DNA from: Symbiodinium natans
Lineage: Eukaryota > Sar > Dinophyceae > Suessiales > Symbiodiniaceae
Length of the DNA stretch: 64,000 nucleotides
Assembly: GCA_905221605.1 (NCBI GenBank)
Contig: CAJNDS010001713.1
Location: forward strand, 592,001-656,000
Direction of reading: 5' to 3'
Below the pieces are notes generated by a model, which had not been told where the DNA came from, searched no databases, and saw only the letters and a list, made by a program, of their open reading frames with translations. A program made the translations under genes and the position numbers. Positions within the stretch are counted from its first letter, which is position 1. Each line of letters starts with the position of its first letter. Positions 1 through 9,167 of this stretch are shown in pieces.

Positions 1-3000
1 GGCGCGCCCGTGATGCCACCGATGGAGATGCCGCGGCAACGCTTGGCCTGCCTGCGCCTGCACTGCGAAGATGGCTTGGGGTTTAGGGTTTAGGGTTTCC
101 GGTTTCGGGTTTCGGGTTTCGGGTTTCGGGTTTCGTGTTGGGATGTTTCCCTTTATACTAACAGCCGTATAATAGGGATAAAATGTGGGGGGGGGGGGGG
201 GGGGTGCCTATTGAGGACTGTTAGTGTATTGGGGGAACATCCCAAGTTTCCAGTTTGAAGGGCGAAGATGGCTTCGTTTCTCGGAGGTTTAGCAACTCGA
301 TAGCCCACTTAGGAAACACAAAGGTTCTTGGCCCAAGGACGGGCGTGAACCCAGTTTGTCAGTATTGTGGCTCGCTGGGAGTGACCGTCTTAGGCATCAT
401 CAGACACTTCCTCTGTTTAAGCCTCGCGTTTCCAATCCCGAGCGCAGAACCCCAGACAAGGGTTTAGCGTTTAGGGTTTGAGCAAGTCGTAGAGGTGCAG
501 TCACCAGCAATGAGTGTCCGTGTGCTCAAACCTTCAGGCGATTGCACAAGTCCTGATGCCAAAAGGGTTTAGGGCTCAGGGTTAGGGTTTAGAGTTCGGT
601 TCGGACTTCCGACCCCCCCCCCCCCCCCACCCTAAACCCTAAACCCTAAACCCTAAACCCTAAACACTAAACCCCCCCAAAAAAAGCGCAAAAAAAAGCA
701 AAGCGAGGATCATGGAGCTGCTGGGTGACGAGTGGCTTTTGGTTGCCGCTTTCCACTGGCGCTGGGCCTACTCGGGCGATGGCTCGAGGAGCCTTGCGAG
801 TTTAGGGTTTAGGGTTTAGGGTTTAGGGTCTAGGGTTTAGGGTTTAGGGTTTAGGGTTTAGGGTTTAGGGTTTAGGGTTTCTAAGGGTTTAGGGTTTCTA
901 AGGGTTTAGGGTTTCTAAGGGTTAAGGGTTTAGGGTTTAGGGTTTAGGGTTTAGGGTTTCTAAGGGTTTAGGGTTTAGGGTTTAGGGTTTAGGGTTTAGG
1001 GTTTAGGGTTTCTCGAGGAGCCAGGCCATGCCAGCCTTCATGGGCGGTGCGAGGCGGGCGCAACATGTTTTTGGGTTTATAGGTTTCAGGGTTTTAGGGT
1101 TTAGGGTTTGGGGTTTGGGGTCTAGGGTTTAGGGTTTAGGGTTTAGGGTTTAGGGTTTAGGGTTTAGGGTTTAGGGTTTAGGGTTTAGGGACTAAGCTTT
1201 GTTCCCCGTTATACTAGCAGCTCCTTGGTAGGGATTGTAATCGGGGACTAGAATCCCCATTAAGGACTCTTAGTAGGGGGAACATCCCAAGGCGTTGAAC
1301 TGGGGGGGGCGGTTCTTTTTGTAAAACACCCCCCAATCTTTGAGCACCTTGAGCCTGCACTTGTAACCCGTGGTGTCGAGAATTCCGCCACCCTAGCCTA
1401 AGAATGCCCGAAACCCTACATGTTTTTAACAGGATTTGGGGCAGAAGGAGGGAATGGAGTGAGGCCACTTCCAAACCACCGGCGCCACAACGAGGACAGA
1501 TTTTTTGTTTTTTTCGCGTCGGACTTTCCTGCTAGGTCTGGTCAACCCTATAATCCTTCAACCCCAAACCCTAAACCCCAAACCCGAAACCCCAAACCCT
1601 AAACCCTAATCCCCCCCTCAGAGCACCAGAGGAGCAGTGGGGAGCTTTCCTTCGGCCCGAGGGCACCGTCGAAGAGCAGCGACGAGTCGCGCGATTCCTT
1701 TTCGACAAGATGTTCCTCACGGAGACTGGGTTCAGGAACTTGAAGGTTTAGGGTTTGGGGTTTGGGGTTTGGGGTTTAGGGTTTAGGATTTAGGGTTTAG
1801 GTTTTTTTTGGGGTTTGGGGCCTCACGGAGCCTGGGTTGCGATTTCAAAAAGAGTTTTCGGGTTTAGGGTTTAGGGGTTTATGGGTTTATGGGTTTAGGG
1901 TTTAGGGTTTAGGGGTTTAGGGTTTTTGGTCTGTGGTTTAGGGCCTCACGGAGACTGGGTTGTGGCTCAGGAACTGGAGGGCTTTTAGGGTTTCGGGTTC
2001 TGGGCTCAAAATAAAGAGTTTCGGGTTTAGATGTTAGGGTTTCAGGGTAGAGGGTTTAGGGTTTGGGGTTTAGGGTTTAGGGTTAGGGTTTAGGGTTTAG
2101 GTGAGAGAGAGAGAGAGAGAGGGTTTAGGGTTTCTGAACATTTGGGGTTTGTGGGGTTACTATGCGTGGCTATGGTGGTATTCTCGCTTAAGTTTCCGGA
2201 GCAAAGGAGCCCAGCCAAGTGTGGGTTGGTTTGCAAACCTGGATATCTTGAAAGTTCCGCTGGCCCGAGAATCCCTGTGGGTTTTGGGTTTGTTATTTGG
2301 GGTTTAATCTTGGGATGTTCCCCCTTATACTAACAGTCCCTGATCGGGATATAGTACCCCCCTTTAAGCCCATGTCGCCCATAGAATCTTTACTTTGACG
2401 GGGGTCCCCAATATCCGCCTCAGGAGGTTGGCATCAAGAAGGGGATGCGACAGCTGGGCGTCACGAAGGAGTGGCCCAAGAACTGGGATTGGCGGCGAAG
2501 GGGGGATTTTCCCCGTTGATTAAGGTTGCAGTAAGATGCCCAGGAATGCCCTTAGTTCTTTTCGCATGTTGGGGTTCCTTCTGTTTTCCGATATCCAATC
2601 AAACACGAAAGCGCTTGCAACCTGTTGGTAGGTCGTCAAACCTCTCAACCCCTGAGCCCCAAAACCGCCCAAGCGGACAAAACGGACAACGTGACAGCCC
2701 CAAACCCAAGCGGACCAAGCGGACAACACCGTGACAGCCCAAAACCGCCCAAGCGGACCAAGCGAACAACACCGTGACAGCCCAAAATCGCCAAAGCGGA
2801 CCAAGCAGACAACACCGTGACAGCCCAAAACCGCCCAAGCGGACCACACGGACAGCACCGTGACAGCCCAAAAGCGCCCAAGCGGACCAAGCGGACAACA
2901 CCGTGACGGCCCAAAAGCGCCCAAGCGGACCAAGCGGACAACACCGTGACAGCCCCAAACCGCACAAGCAGACCATGCGGACCACGCGGACAACACCGTG

Positions 3001-6000
3001 ACAGCCCAAAACCGCCCAAGCATGCGGACCAAGCGGACAATACCGTGACGGTCCAAAACCGCTCAAGCGGACCAAGCGGACAACACCGTGACAGCCCATG
3101 CAAAGCCGCCCAAGCAGACCAAGCGGACAACACTGTGACAGCCCAAAACCGCCCAAGCGGACCAAGCGGACAACACCGTGACAGCCCAAAACCGCCCAAG
3201 CGGACCAAGCGGACCAAGCGGACAACACCGTGACAGCCCAAAACCGCCCAAGCGGACCAAGCGGACAACACCGTGACAGCCCAAAACCGCCCAAGCGGAC
3301 CAAGCGGACAACACCGTCACAGCCCAAAACCGCCCAAGCGGACCAAGCGGACAACACCGCGACAGCCCAAAACCGCCCAAGTGGACAACCTTAAGCCCTA
3401 AACCCTAACACCTAAACCCCTAACCCCTAATCCCTAAACCCTAAACCCTAAACCCTAAACCCTCAACCCTCAACCCTAAACCCTCAACCCTAAACCCTCA
3501 ACCCTGAACCCTGCCCTTGAGAGCAGGAGACCGTTGCTGCCTGGGAGGCTTCCTGCAAAAACGTCCTGGGCATTCTGGCTCCTGTGCGACCAACCCCTAG
3601 ACTTTCTAGGGTTTAGGTTTTTCGGGTCGAGGGTTTGGGTTTAGGGTTTAGGGTTTGGGGTTTAGGGTTTGGGGTTTGGGGTTTAGGGTCTGGGGGTGTC
3701 TAGGAAACCTTGTATAGGGAAGCGTAGGGAGCATTCGGGAGAAGTAGGGAGTATTAGGGAAGCTTGGGTTACACATATTTCCCTTGAACCCCCCGTCCCT
3801 CAAGAACCTTACTAGTGAGAGCGCTCCTCGAAAACCTAACCCTGAACCCTAAACCCTAAACCCTAAATAAACCCTAACCCCTAAACCCCAAACCCCAAAC
3901 CCTAAACCCTAAACCCTAAACCTTAAACCCTAAACCCTAAACCCTAAACCCTAAACCCTACATTAAGGACCGGCATCTTGCGCAGCATTCCTTCGTGCTG
4001 GGGGGCAAGCCGAGCACTGCGGACTATGCGCTGCTGGGGCCTCTCTACGCCCACTTGTATCAGGACCCAGTTCCAGGCGGAGGGTTAGGGTTTAGGGTTT
4101 AGGGTTTAGGGTTTAGGGTTTAGGGTTTAGGGTTTAGGGTTTAGGGTTTAGGGTTTAGGGTTTAGGGTTTAGGGTTTAGGGTTTAGGGTCTGCAGTAGTG
4201 AGCGTGATGCTGGAACCGGGCTGCTGTGAACCGAGGCCTGTTGTAAAAGGGTTTAGGGTTTAGGGTTTAGGGTTTAGGGTTTGGGGTTTAGGGTCTAGGG
4301 TCTAGGGTCTAGGGTCTAGGGTCTAGGGTCTAGGGTCTAGGGTCTAGGGCGGCGGCCTAGGAGCTCCAAGCCCGGAATTGTGGACTTTACGAATATAGGG
4401 GACCCCCGAATTTACTCCTCCCAAACAGTAGGGTTTCCTGATAAGAAGGACCCCAATAAGGTACCCCTACCATTCGGAGTGTCATGAGGAAGGTCGCGGG
4501 ACCCGGCCCCAAACAGAGACTCAAAAGAAATTTACCGCGTGGGCTGGGATCATTCCCTAAACCCAGATCCTACAGTACCTCCAGCAAAAGCCCTGACCCC
4601 CAAGTGCGAGCCAGAAGCCTGCTGCTTGTTGAAGGCAAGATGATGCGGGAGGAGTTCCCCTTGGTCACAGACTGGTGTGAACGACTGCATGACTTGGGTG
4701 GTACACTGTCGACCTTCGTCAAGAGCAGCTCGGGCACTGTTATTTCGTGCGGTAGGGATGCAACCGGTTCTGGCGGCGGGGGGGGGGGGGGGGGGAGTCC
4801 TTCCAGGCCTAGATCACGCGTCCTGAAGGATGTACAAGAAGGTAGAGTTGATTTGGCTGTCAAAATTATGGTCCCTTTTTGGGTACCCTAAATATTAGGT
4901 GCCGTATGATAATGGGGATCCAAAAAGGGACCATAATTTTGACAACCACCCAAATGGGGGTTCCAAGTTTCAACTGTACAGACAAGGACAGGAGCCCGAA
5001 GAGTGGCTTGCGAATGACGAAGTGCCAGCTGGATGCATCGAGCTGCTTCAGGCCCCTTGGGAGAACTCTCCTGGAGTTGAGAGCAGGACAAGTCGTTTGG
5101 CTGGAGGGAATGAGGTATGAGGTACCCTAATATGATCCCTCGAAGTGTATATAAAGGGCCCAATTCCCTTATTCCTTACTCAGAACCAGAGGGGACCTAA
5201 TACAGCCCTGTGATTATAATCCCAAAAAAAATGTTTCATAGCCCCCCCCCCCCCAACTTCAGGTGTTTTTGGATGAGATGTGGCCTGTCTTGCAGAGCTC
5301 ATGTGATACATTGCGCTGCTCAGTTGCATCATCTGTTTCCCCGACACAAGCTGTGCTGTTAAGGTGGGTGGTTGAGGTTTTGGGGTTCTCTTCGAAATCG
5401 TACCCTTTAAGGGATTATGTAGCATACCTCATTCCTTCCCAATGAGCCTCAGCTTGATTTGTTGACGAGGAGAGTACTTGCGGTCTCCCTGGTGCCTGCT
5501 TCTGAGCACGACGCTTCCTGACAAGTGTGCCGGCAGCGGTATGCAGCGGTCAGCCATAGGTACCACATAATTAGGGGGTTTGCAGTACAGATACCATACT
5601 TATAACCCTGCTTTTATTTACCCATGGACCAGCCAATAGGAGTTTCCCAGCAAACAAAAACGCAGCAGAAGCATCCCAAACAGCCAAGGTGGGGATCAGC
5701 CTCCGAGAAAAAAAGCGCCCTGAACGATGCGGCTCCTAAGCAAGATGCAACCCCGAAGCCGAAGCCATGATAAGCCAACCCGACCCGAACCCATGTTTTC
5801 AACGCCTGATGCCTGTCGAACTCCCTGAAGCCCCTTCAGTCCCCCAAACACCCCAAACACCCCGAATTCGAAGGTCCTAAAGTAAACCCAAACACCCCCT
5901 ACCAAGCCCTAAACCCCAAACCCCCAAACCCCCAAACCCCAAACCCTGAAGCCGAAACCCTAAACCCTAAACCCTAAACCCCAAACCCTAAACCCTATGA

Positions 6001-7570
6001 TATGAGAGTCACCCTTTTATGAGCCCCGAGGTCCTTCAACGCCGGATGCGCAGACCAGGAGGGCTTTGGTCCCCTGACGCACCGCTTCTCGCTGCCCTTC
6101 GACCGCGACGCGGCCGACTTGAGGGGCCTGAGGGATTTGGGGGTTTAGGGTTTAGGGTTTAGGGTTTAGGGTTTAGGGTTTAGGGATTCACAGACTTCAC
6201 TTTTACGCAAACTCAGTACTCCCATAGTGTATACGTCCCAGTGATAGACACCCTCAGTTTCGCCTGTTCATGCGACCCTTGCTAAAGGCAAGAAGGCCCT
6301 GCTTTCAGGTGTTGCCGGCAGCCTCAGTCCGTGCTTAAAAGGGTTTAGGGTTTAGGGTTTAGGGAACTTAGGTTGGGTTGTTCCCCCTTATACTACCAGC
6401 TCCTGAATAATGACCATCGTAGGGGGGTACGCTACTCCCTGATTATCTTATACTAACCAATAAAGGGATTATAGTGTAGGGGGTACGAGAATCCCTCTTC
6501 AGGACTGTTCGTGGAAGGGGGGGGGTATCATGCCGAAGGCTCAAGCATGGGTCAGGGACACCCTGTACATATGCACCATGTACATATGTGTGTTTCAGCC
6601 TAGGGTGTAGGGGTTTCGGGTTTCCCTAAACCCGAAACCCCAAACCTTAAACCCTAAACCCTAAACCCTAAACCCCAAACTCATGGTGCCCGTCGCGATC
6701 GGGCCACCTAGGAAATGGCTCCCGCGGCGGTAAAGTGGAGGGCCGGCGCTTCGTGGTACCACACCAGACCCTTGGTTTAGGGTTTGGGGTTTAGAGTTTA
6801 GGGTTTCGGGTTTAGGGTAGGGTTTCGGATTTCGGATTTCGGGTTTCGGGTTCGGGGTCTAGGGTTTAGGGTTTAGGGTTTAGGGTTTGGGGTGCCTTAA
6901 GCCTACCTAGGGGGGAGCAAAGGAGCCCTAAAAGTGGGGGTCATAGGTTTTAGGCTTCGGGAGCTACTGTGGTGGACTGCATCAGGTACATCTAAGGGTT
7001 CTACAGAGTATATCATGGGAATAAGGGCCCCTAATTAGAGCTCCGGCAAGAGAGGCGTCAAAGCCGTGACACCAACACAGACGGTAACTTGGGGACCAGA
7101 TGATCCCCCCAGGGACCTTTTGAAAGGGTTTGGGGTTTGTGGTCAGAAACCTGAACATGGGAATTCCAGTAGTGTAGGGTACCTAAGCCTTGCCGTAGCA
7201 GGTCTCGTGACTCCCACGTTGCAAGCAAGTTGGCGCAGTTCCTTCGCTTGGTTGGCCATCGTTGGCAAGAGGGGCTTGCACCTTTACGATGCCCTCAAAC
7301 CCTCATTGCGGTGCCATGGCTCAGACTCAGGCTTAGTCGTGCATATAGCCCTGATACCTGAGGGTTTGCGAAAATAGGGGACCCCCAATATCCAAACAGT
7401 AGGATCTCCTTATAAAAAAGACCCCAATGAGGTACCCCTACCCTAAACCGTAAGTCCTAAACCCCAAACCCCAAACCCTAAACCTTAAACCCTAAACCCT
7501 TCATGGTTTAAAAGGGTTGTCAGCTGCCAGGATCTGGATGCTGCAGCGTGCGGGGGCCCCCAGCGCTTAA
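1..7570 (+). CDS. Glutathione S-transferase-like protein, 5'-partial, about 13 exons
   Basis: Collinear plus-strand exons at about 1-80, 706-788, 1018-1066, 1624-1745, 2424-2471, 3530-3577, 3968-4076, 4635-4700, 4987-5051, 5263-5335, 6031-6142, 6712-6774 and 7535-7570. In order they read LLGDEWLLVAAFHWRW, APEEQWGAFLRPEG, MRQLGVTKE, TVAAWEASCKNVLGIL, DRHLAQHSFVLGGKPSTADY followed by ALLGPLYAHLYQDP, EEFPLVTDWCERLHD, EWLANDEVPAGCIELLQ, VFLDEMWPVLQSS, FGPLTHRFSLPFD, GRRFVVPHQT and WMLQR, with a TAA at 7568. This is the C-terminal helical domain of a GST family: the LGGxPSxAD motif contains the N-capping box S-T-A-D and is followed by the GPLYAHL helix. The thioredoxin-like N-terminal domain with the glutathione site lies mostly left of the window, so activity cannot be judged. 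Phases agree across 1745/2424, 2471/3530, 3577/3968, 4076/4635, 4700/4987 and 5051/5263. Donors are GT, GC and GA. The last junction (6774/7535) does not resolve to a canonical splice in the expected frame, and the exon near 5335 has an unclear end, so a decayed copy is possible. Confidence 0.85.
138..245. repeat. Palindromic element family A, copy with expanded G tract (family entry)
   Basis: Inverted-repeat element with arms resembling GGATGTTCCCCCTTATACTA, then an inner (C)AGTCCTTAATAGGGATT half and its complement. Full or nearly full copies: 138-245, 1200-1290, 6372-6535 (composite), 10360-10463, 30733-30849, 42926-43035, 52692-52794, 56337-56437. Half copies: 2310-2372, 32010-32094 (right arm), 40165-40225 (left half), 59527-59586 (right half). 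About 90-115 bp when complete and with no coding capacity. In this copy the short central G run seen in others has grown to a long poly-G tract. It lies in an intron of the GST-like gene. Confidence 0.85.
789..1017 (+). repeat. Telomeric (TTTAGGG)n intron with 11-bp flanking direct repeat
   Basis: Almost pure TTTAGGG with some TTTCTAAGGG variants. The 11-mer CTCGAGGAGCC occurs at 783-793, at the end of one GST exon, and at 1012-1022, at the start of the next. A GA-AG splice at CTCGAG/GAGCC on both sides restores an open frame reading SRSQAMPAF. This is what an insertion with target duplication used as an intron would leave. The seven bases TTGCGAG between the left repeat and the array are unexplained. 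Confidence 0.6.
1700..2000 (+). repeat. Exon-end fragment repeated inside telomeric tract
   Basis: The GST exon end containing CTCACGGAGACTGGGTT (about 1716-1732) recurs imperfectly near 1821-1840 and nearly exactly near 1944-1965, followed again by (A)GGAACT and TTTAGGG-type sequence. The intron therefore contains partial copies of the exon that precedes it, interleaved with telomere-like repeats. Confidence 0.7.
2657..3390. repeat. 43-bp minisatellite, about 17 copies
   Basis: The start of the GTGACAGCCC core falls at 2691, 2731, 2774, 2817, 2860, 2903 and 2946, so the period is 43 bp after the first unit. The core holds CCCAAAACCGCCC followed by AAGCGGACC repeated once or twice. It lies inside the GST-like intron 2472-3529. 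Since 43 is not a multiple of 3 and the unit lacks stops on the minus strand, it creates minus-strand ORFs of 105-252 codons that are artefacts. It is flanked on the right by CCCTAAA repeats. Confidence 0.95.
4081..4345 (+). repeat. Telomeric array grading into TCTAGGG variant
   Basis: 4081-4190 is close to perfect TTTAGGG. After a 50-bp unique spacer, 4247-4285 is again TTTAGGG and 4283-4345 is a homogeneous run of the single-base variant TCTAGGG. Local homogenisation of a variant points to slippage or unequal exchange within the array rather than repeated telomerase addition. It lies in the intron between GST exons 3968-4076 and 4635-4700. Confidence 0.9.
4388..4470. repeat. Dispersed element family H
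   Basis: Shared by 4388-4470 and 7368-7440: a block with ATAGGGGACCCCC, then CAAACAGTAGG, then GACCCCAAT(A/G)AGGTACCCCTACC. Both copies are about 75-85 bp and lie in introns of the GST-like gene. The inner GGGGACCCCC is palindromic. The termini are less clear than in families A and B. Confidence 0.65.
4856..4945. repeat. Palindromic element I
   Basis: The left arm GTCAAAATTATGGTCCCTTT is matched by an inverted right arm ending in GGGACCATAATTTTGAC, with a core of about 40 bp. It lies in the intron between GST exons 4635-4700 and 4987-5051. A related left arm (TTGTCAAAATTAGGGATCC) occurs near 24626. Confidence 0.8.
5046..5263 (+). repeat. GST intron bounded by 7-bp direct repeat CTTCAGG
   Basis: CTTCAGG at 5046-5052 and again at 5257-5263. 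A GC-AG splice inside the repeat (CTTCAG/GC to CTTCAG/GT) joins ELLQ to VFLDEMWPVL exactly as expected for the GST family. The interior is not telomeric; it carries a poly-C run just before the acceptor. Confidence 0.6.
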
Positions 7571-8029
7571 GGGCGGGGGAGGGCTGACGCCATGGGAGCC
7601 GGTTTAGGGATTTAGGGTTTAGGGTTTGGGGTTTGGGGTTTGGGGTTTAGGGCTGATTGGCTTGGCTGTTGTTTGCAAGTCCTGGGCCCTCTATAAACAC
7701 TCCGACAAAACAGACGTGCTACTGTTTCTGGCTAGTTGCTCTTCCTCAAAAAAAAACTACTGGACCTTCAACCCTCAACCCCTACTTTCATAATTGGTTC
7801 ATAAGTACCATGAACCTCAAAGTAGGGTTTGGGGCGAGGAAGTCTCCAGGAGATCCCCCCCCCCCCCCCCCCCCCCCCATGTCGGAGTCTTCTCTTGGTT
7901 CCCATCTGCAAAGTCATTCAAGAACGACTCTCTCTGAGGTCGAGACGGCCTTGGGAGCCATGGATCCCGAGGCAAAGTGTAGGGTGTCGAGTTTAGGGCT
8001 CCGGGTCCTCCGACCCTAAACCCTCTCTG

Positions 8030-8372
8030 CCCTCTCTTTCATGCACACTCACACACACAGATATATATATATATATATATATATGTATCTTTCTCTCTCT
8101 CTCTCTCTCTTTATTTATTGATTTATTTATTTATTTGTTATTTATTTATTTATTCGTGTATTTGTTTTTAGTTGTATTTAAATTTGTTTTTTGTTTATTT
8201 ATTTGTATTTGAAATTTACATGTATATTTATGTCTATATTTAAAAAGTATAACTATATTGATATTGATATTTACATGTATATTTCTGTATGTATGTGTAT
8301 ATATATATATGTATTATTTTATATACATATATATATATATATTTATTTATGTATTTATTCAGTTAAACCTTA
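8030..8372. repeat. AT-rich low-complexity tract
   Basis: A (TA)n run near 8060-8085, (TC)n near 8090-8112, then TTTA-type repeats and a second (TA)n near 8300-8345. No gene is visible. The 60-codon ORF through it is low complexity. Confidence 0.9.
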
Positions 8373-8660
8373 ATGGGGGCCGCGGCCCATGGCCACGGCT
8401 TTTTTGCCAATAGCCACGGCCCCCCAGTAAGGTTGGTGGTCAAAAAGGGTTTTTCGTTCCACATCGCACCAAGTCTTCCCCCAACCATAACGGGGGCTGT
8501 GGCCATTGGCAAAGCCGTGGCCATTGCCGATGGCGCTTTTGCCGGTTTTGCCCAATGCCCACGGGTGTTTTGCTAATGGCCACAGCTAATGGCCACGGTT
8601 TTTGTTGCCAATGGCCCAATGGCCACGGGTTTGTGGCAATGGCCACGCGTTTTTTGGCCA
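8373..8660. repeat. Degenerate GGCCACGG-rich repeat cluster
   Basis: Many imperfect copies of AATGGCCACGG and TTTTTTGCCAATGG spaced 20-40 bp apart, in both near-direct and inverted relation (GCCAATGG against CCATTGGC). The overlapping ORFs on both strands come from this repetition. No telomeric repeat occurs inside it. Confidence 0.8.
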
Positions 8661-8696
8661 AGAAAGGGCCTCTTCTGGCCCAGACTCCCATTCTGG

Positions 8697-9115
8697 GCTC
8701 GAAACCCTAAGTCTGGGCCAGATGAGGGTTTCGACACCCCACACCCCCCCCCCCCTTTAGAGCGTTTCGGGCCTGTTGGTCCTTTTACATCTCTCATGCG
8801 ATTGTACGAGGATGCCACACGCCACTTTGATGCGGAGCGTGACCGGGACGAGGGCGGGGTGGGAGAAAACAAGGAACATGAGGTTAACAGAATTAAGTGC
8901 TTTTTTCTTTGGTTGTTCGTGTCCGAAAACAAAAAAGCATGAGGTTGCACGAGGATGTCACCCGCCACTTTGTTGCTCCTGCGACTGAAAGTTCCCCGGT
9001 GACCGTGCCTCTTTTTGGGCATTGGGCTCCTGGACCGCTCCGTGACAGAGTGCAGGGGACCGCTCCATGACAGAGTGAGGTTGAGGGACAGGGCTTGCTG
9101 ATGAAAAATGTGCAC
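8697..9115. repeat. Region with two short internal duplications
   Basis: The segment GTACGAGGATGCCACACGCC near 8803 recurs as GCACGAGGATGTCACCCGCC near 8947, each preceded by CATGAGG-like sequence. GGACCGCTCCGTGACAGAGT near 9033 recurs as GGACCGCTCCATGACAGAGT near 9058. I see no convincing exon here, and the stretch may be intergenic. Confidence 0.6.
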
Positions 9116-9167
9116 TTCATATTTCTTAACGTTTTGGGATTCGCTGGGTGGGTGTTTTGTTTTCTAG

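Noticed and set aside
2520..3380. Minus-strand ORFs of 105-252 codons
   Set aside because: They are reading-frame artefacts of the 43-bp minisatellite; the same peptide cycles through all frames.
8373..8691. ORFs with GHGF/AVAIGK-like repeats
   Set aside because: They are translations of the degenerate GGCCACGG repeat cluster on both strands.
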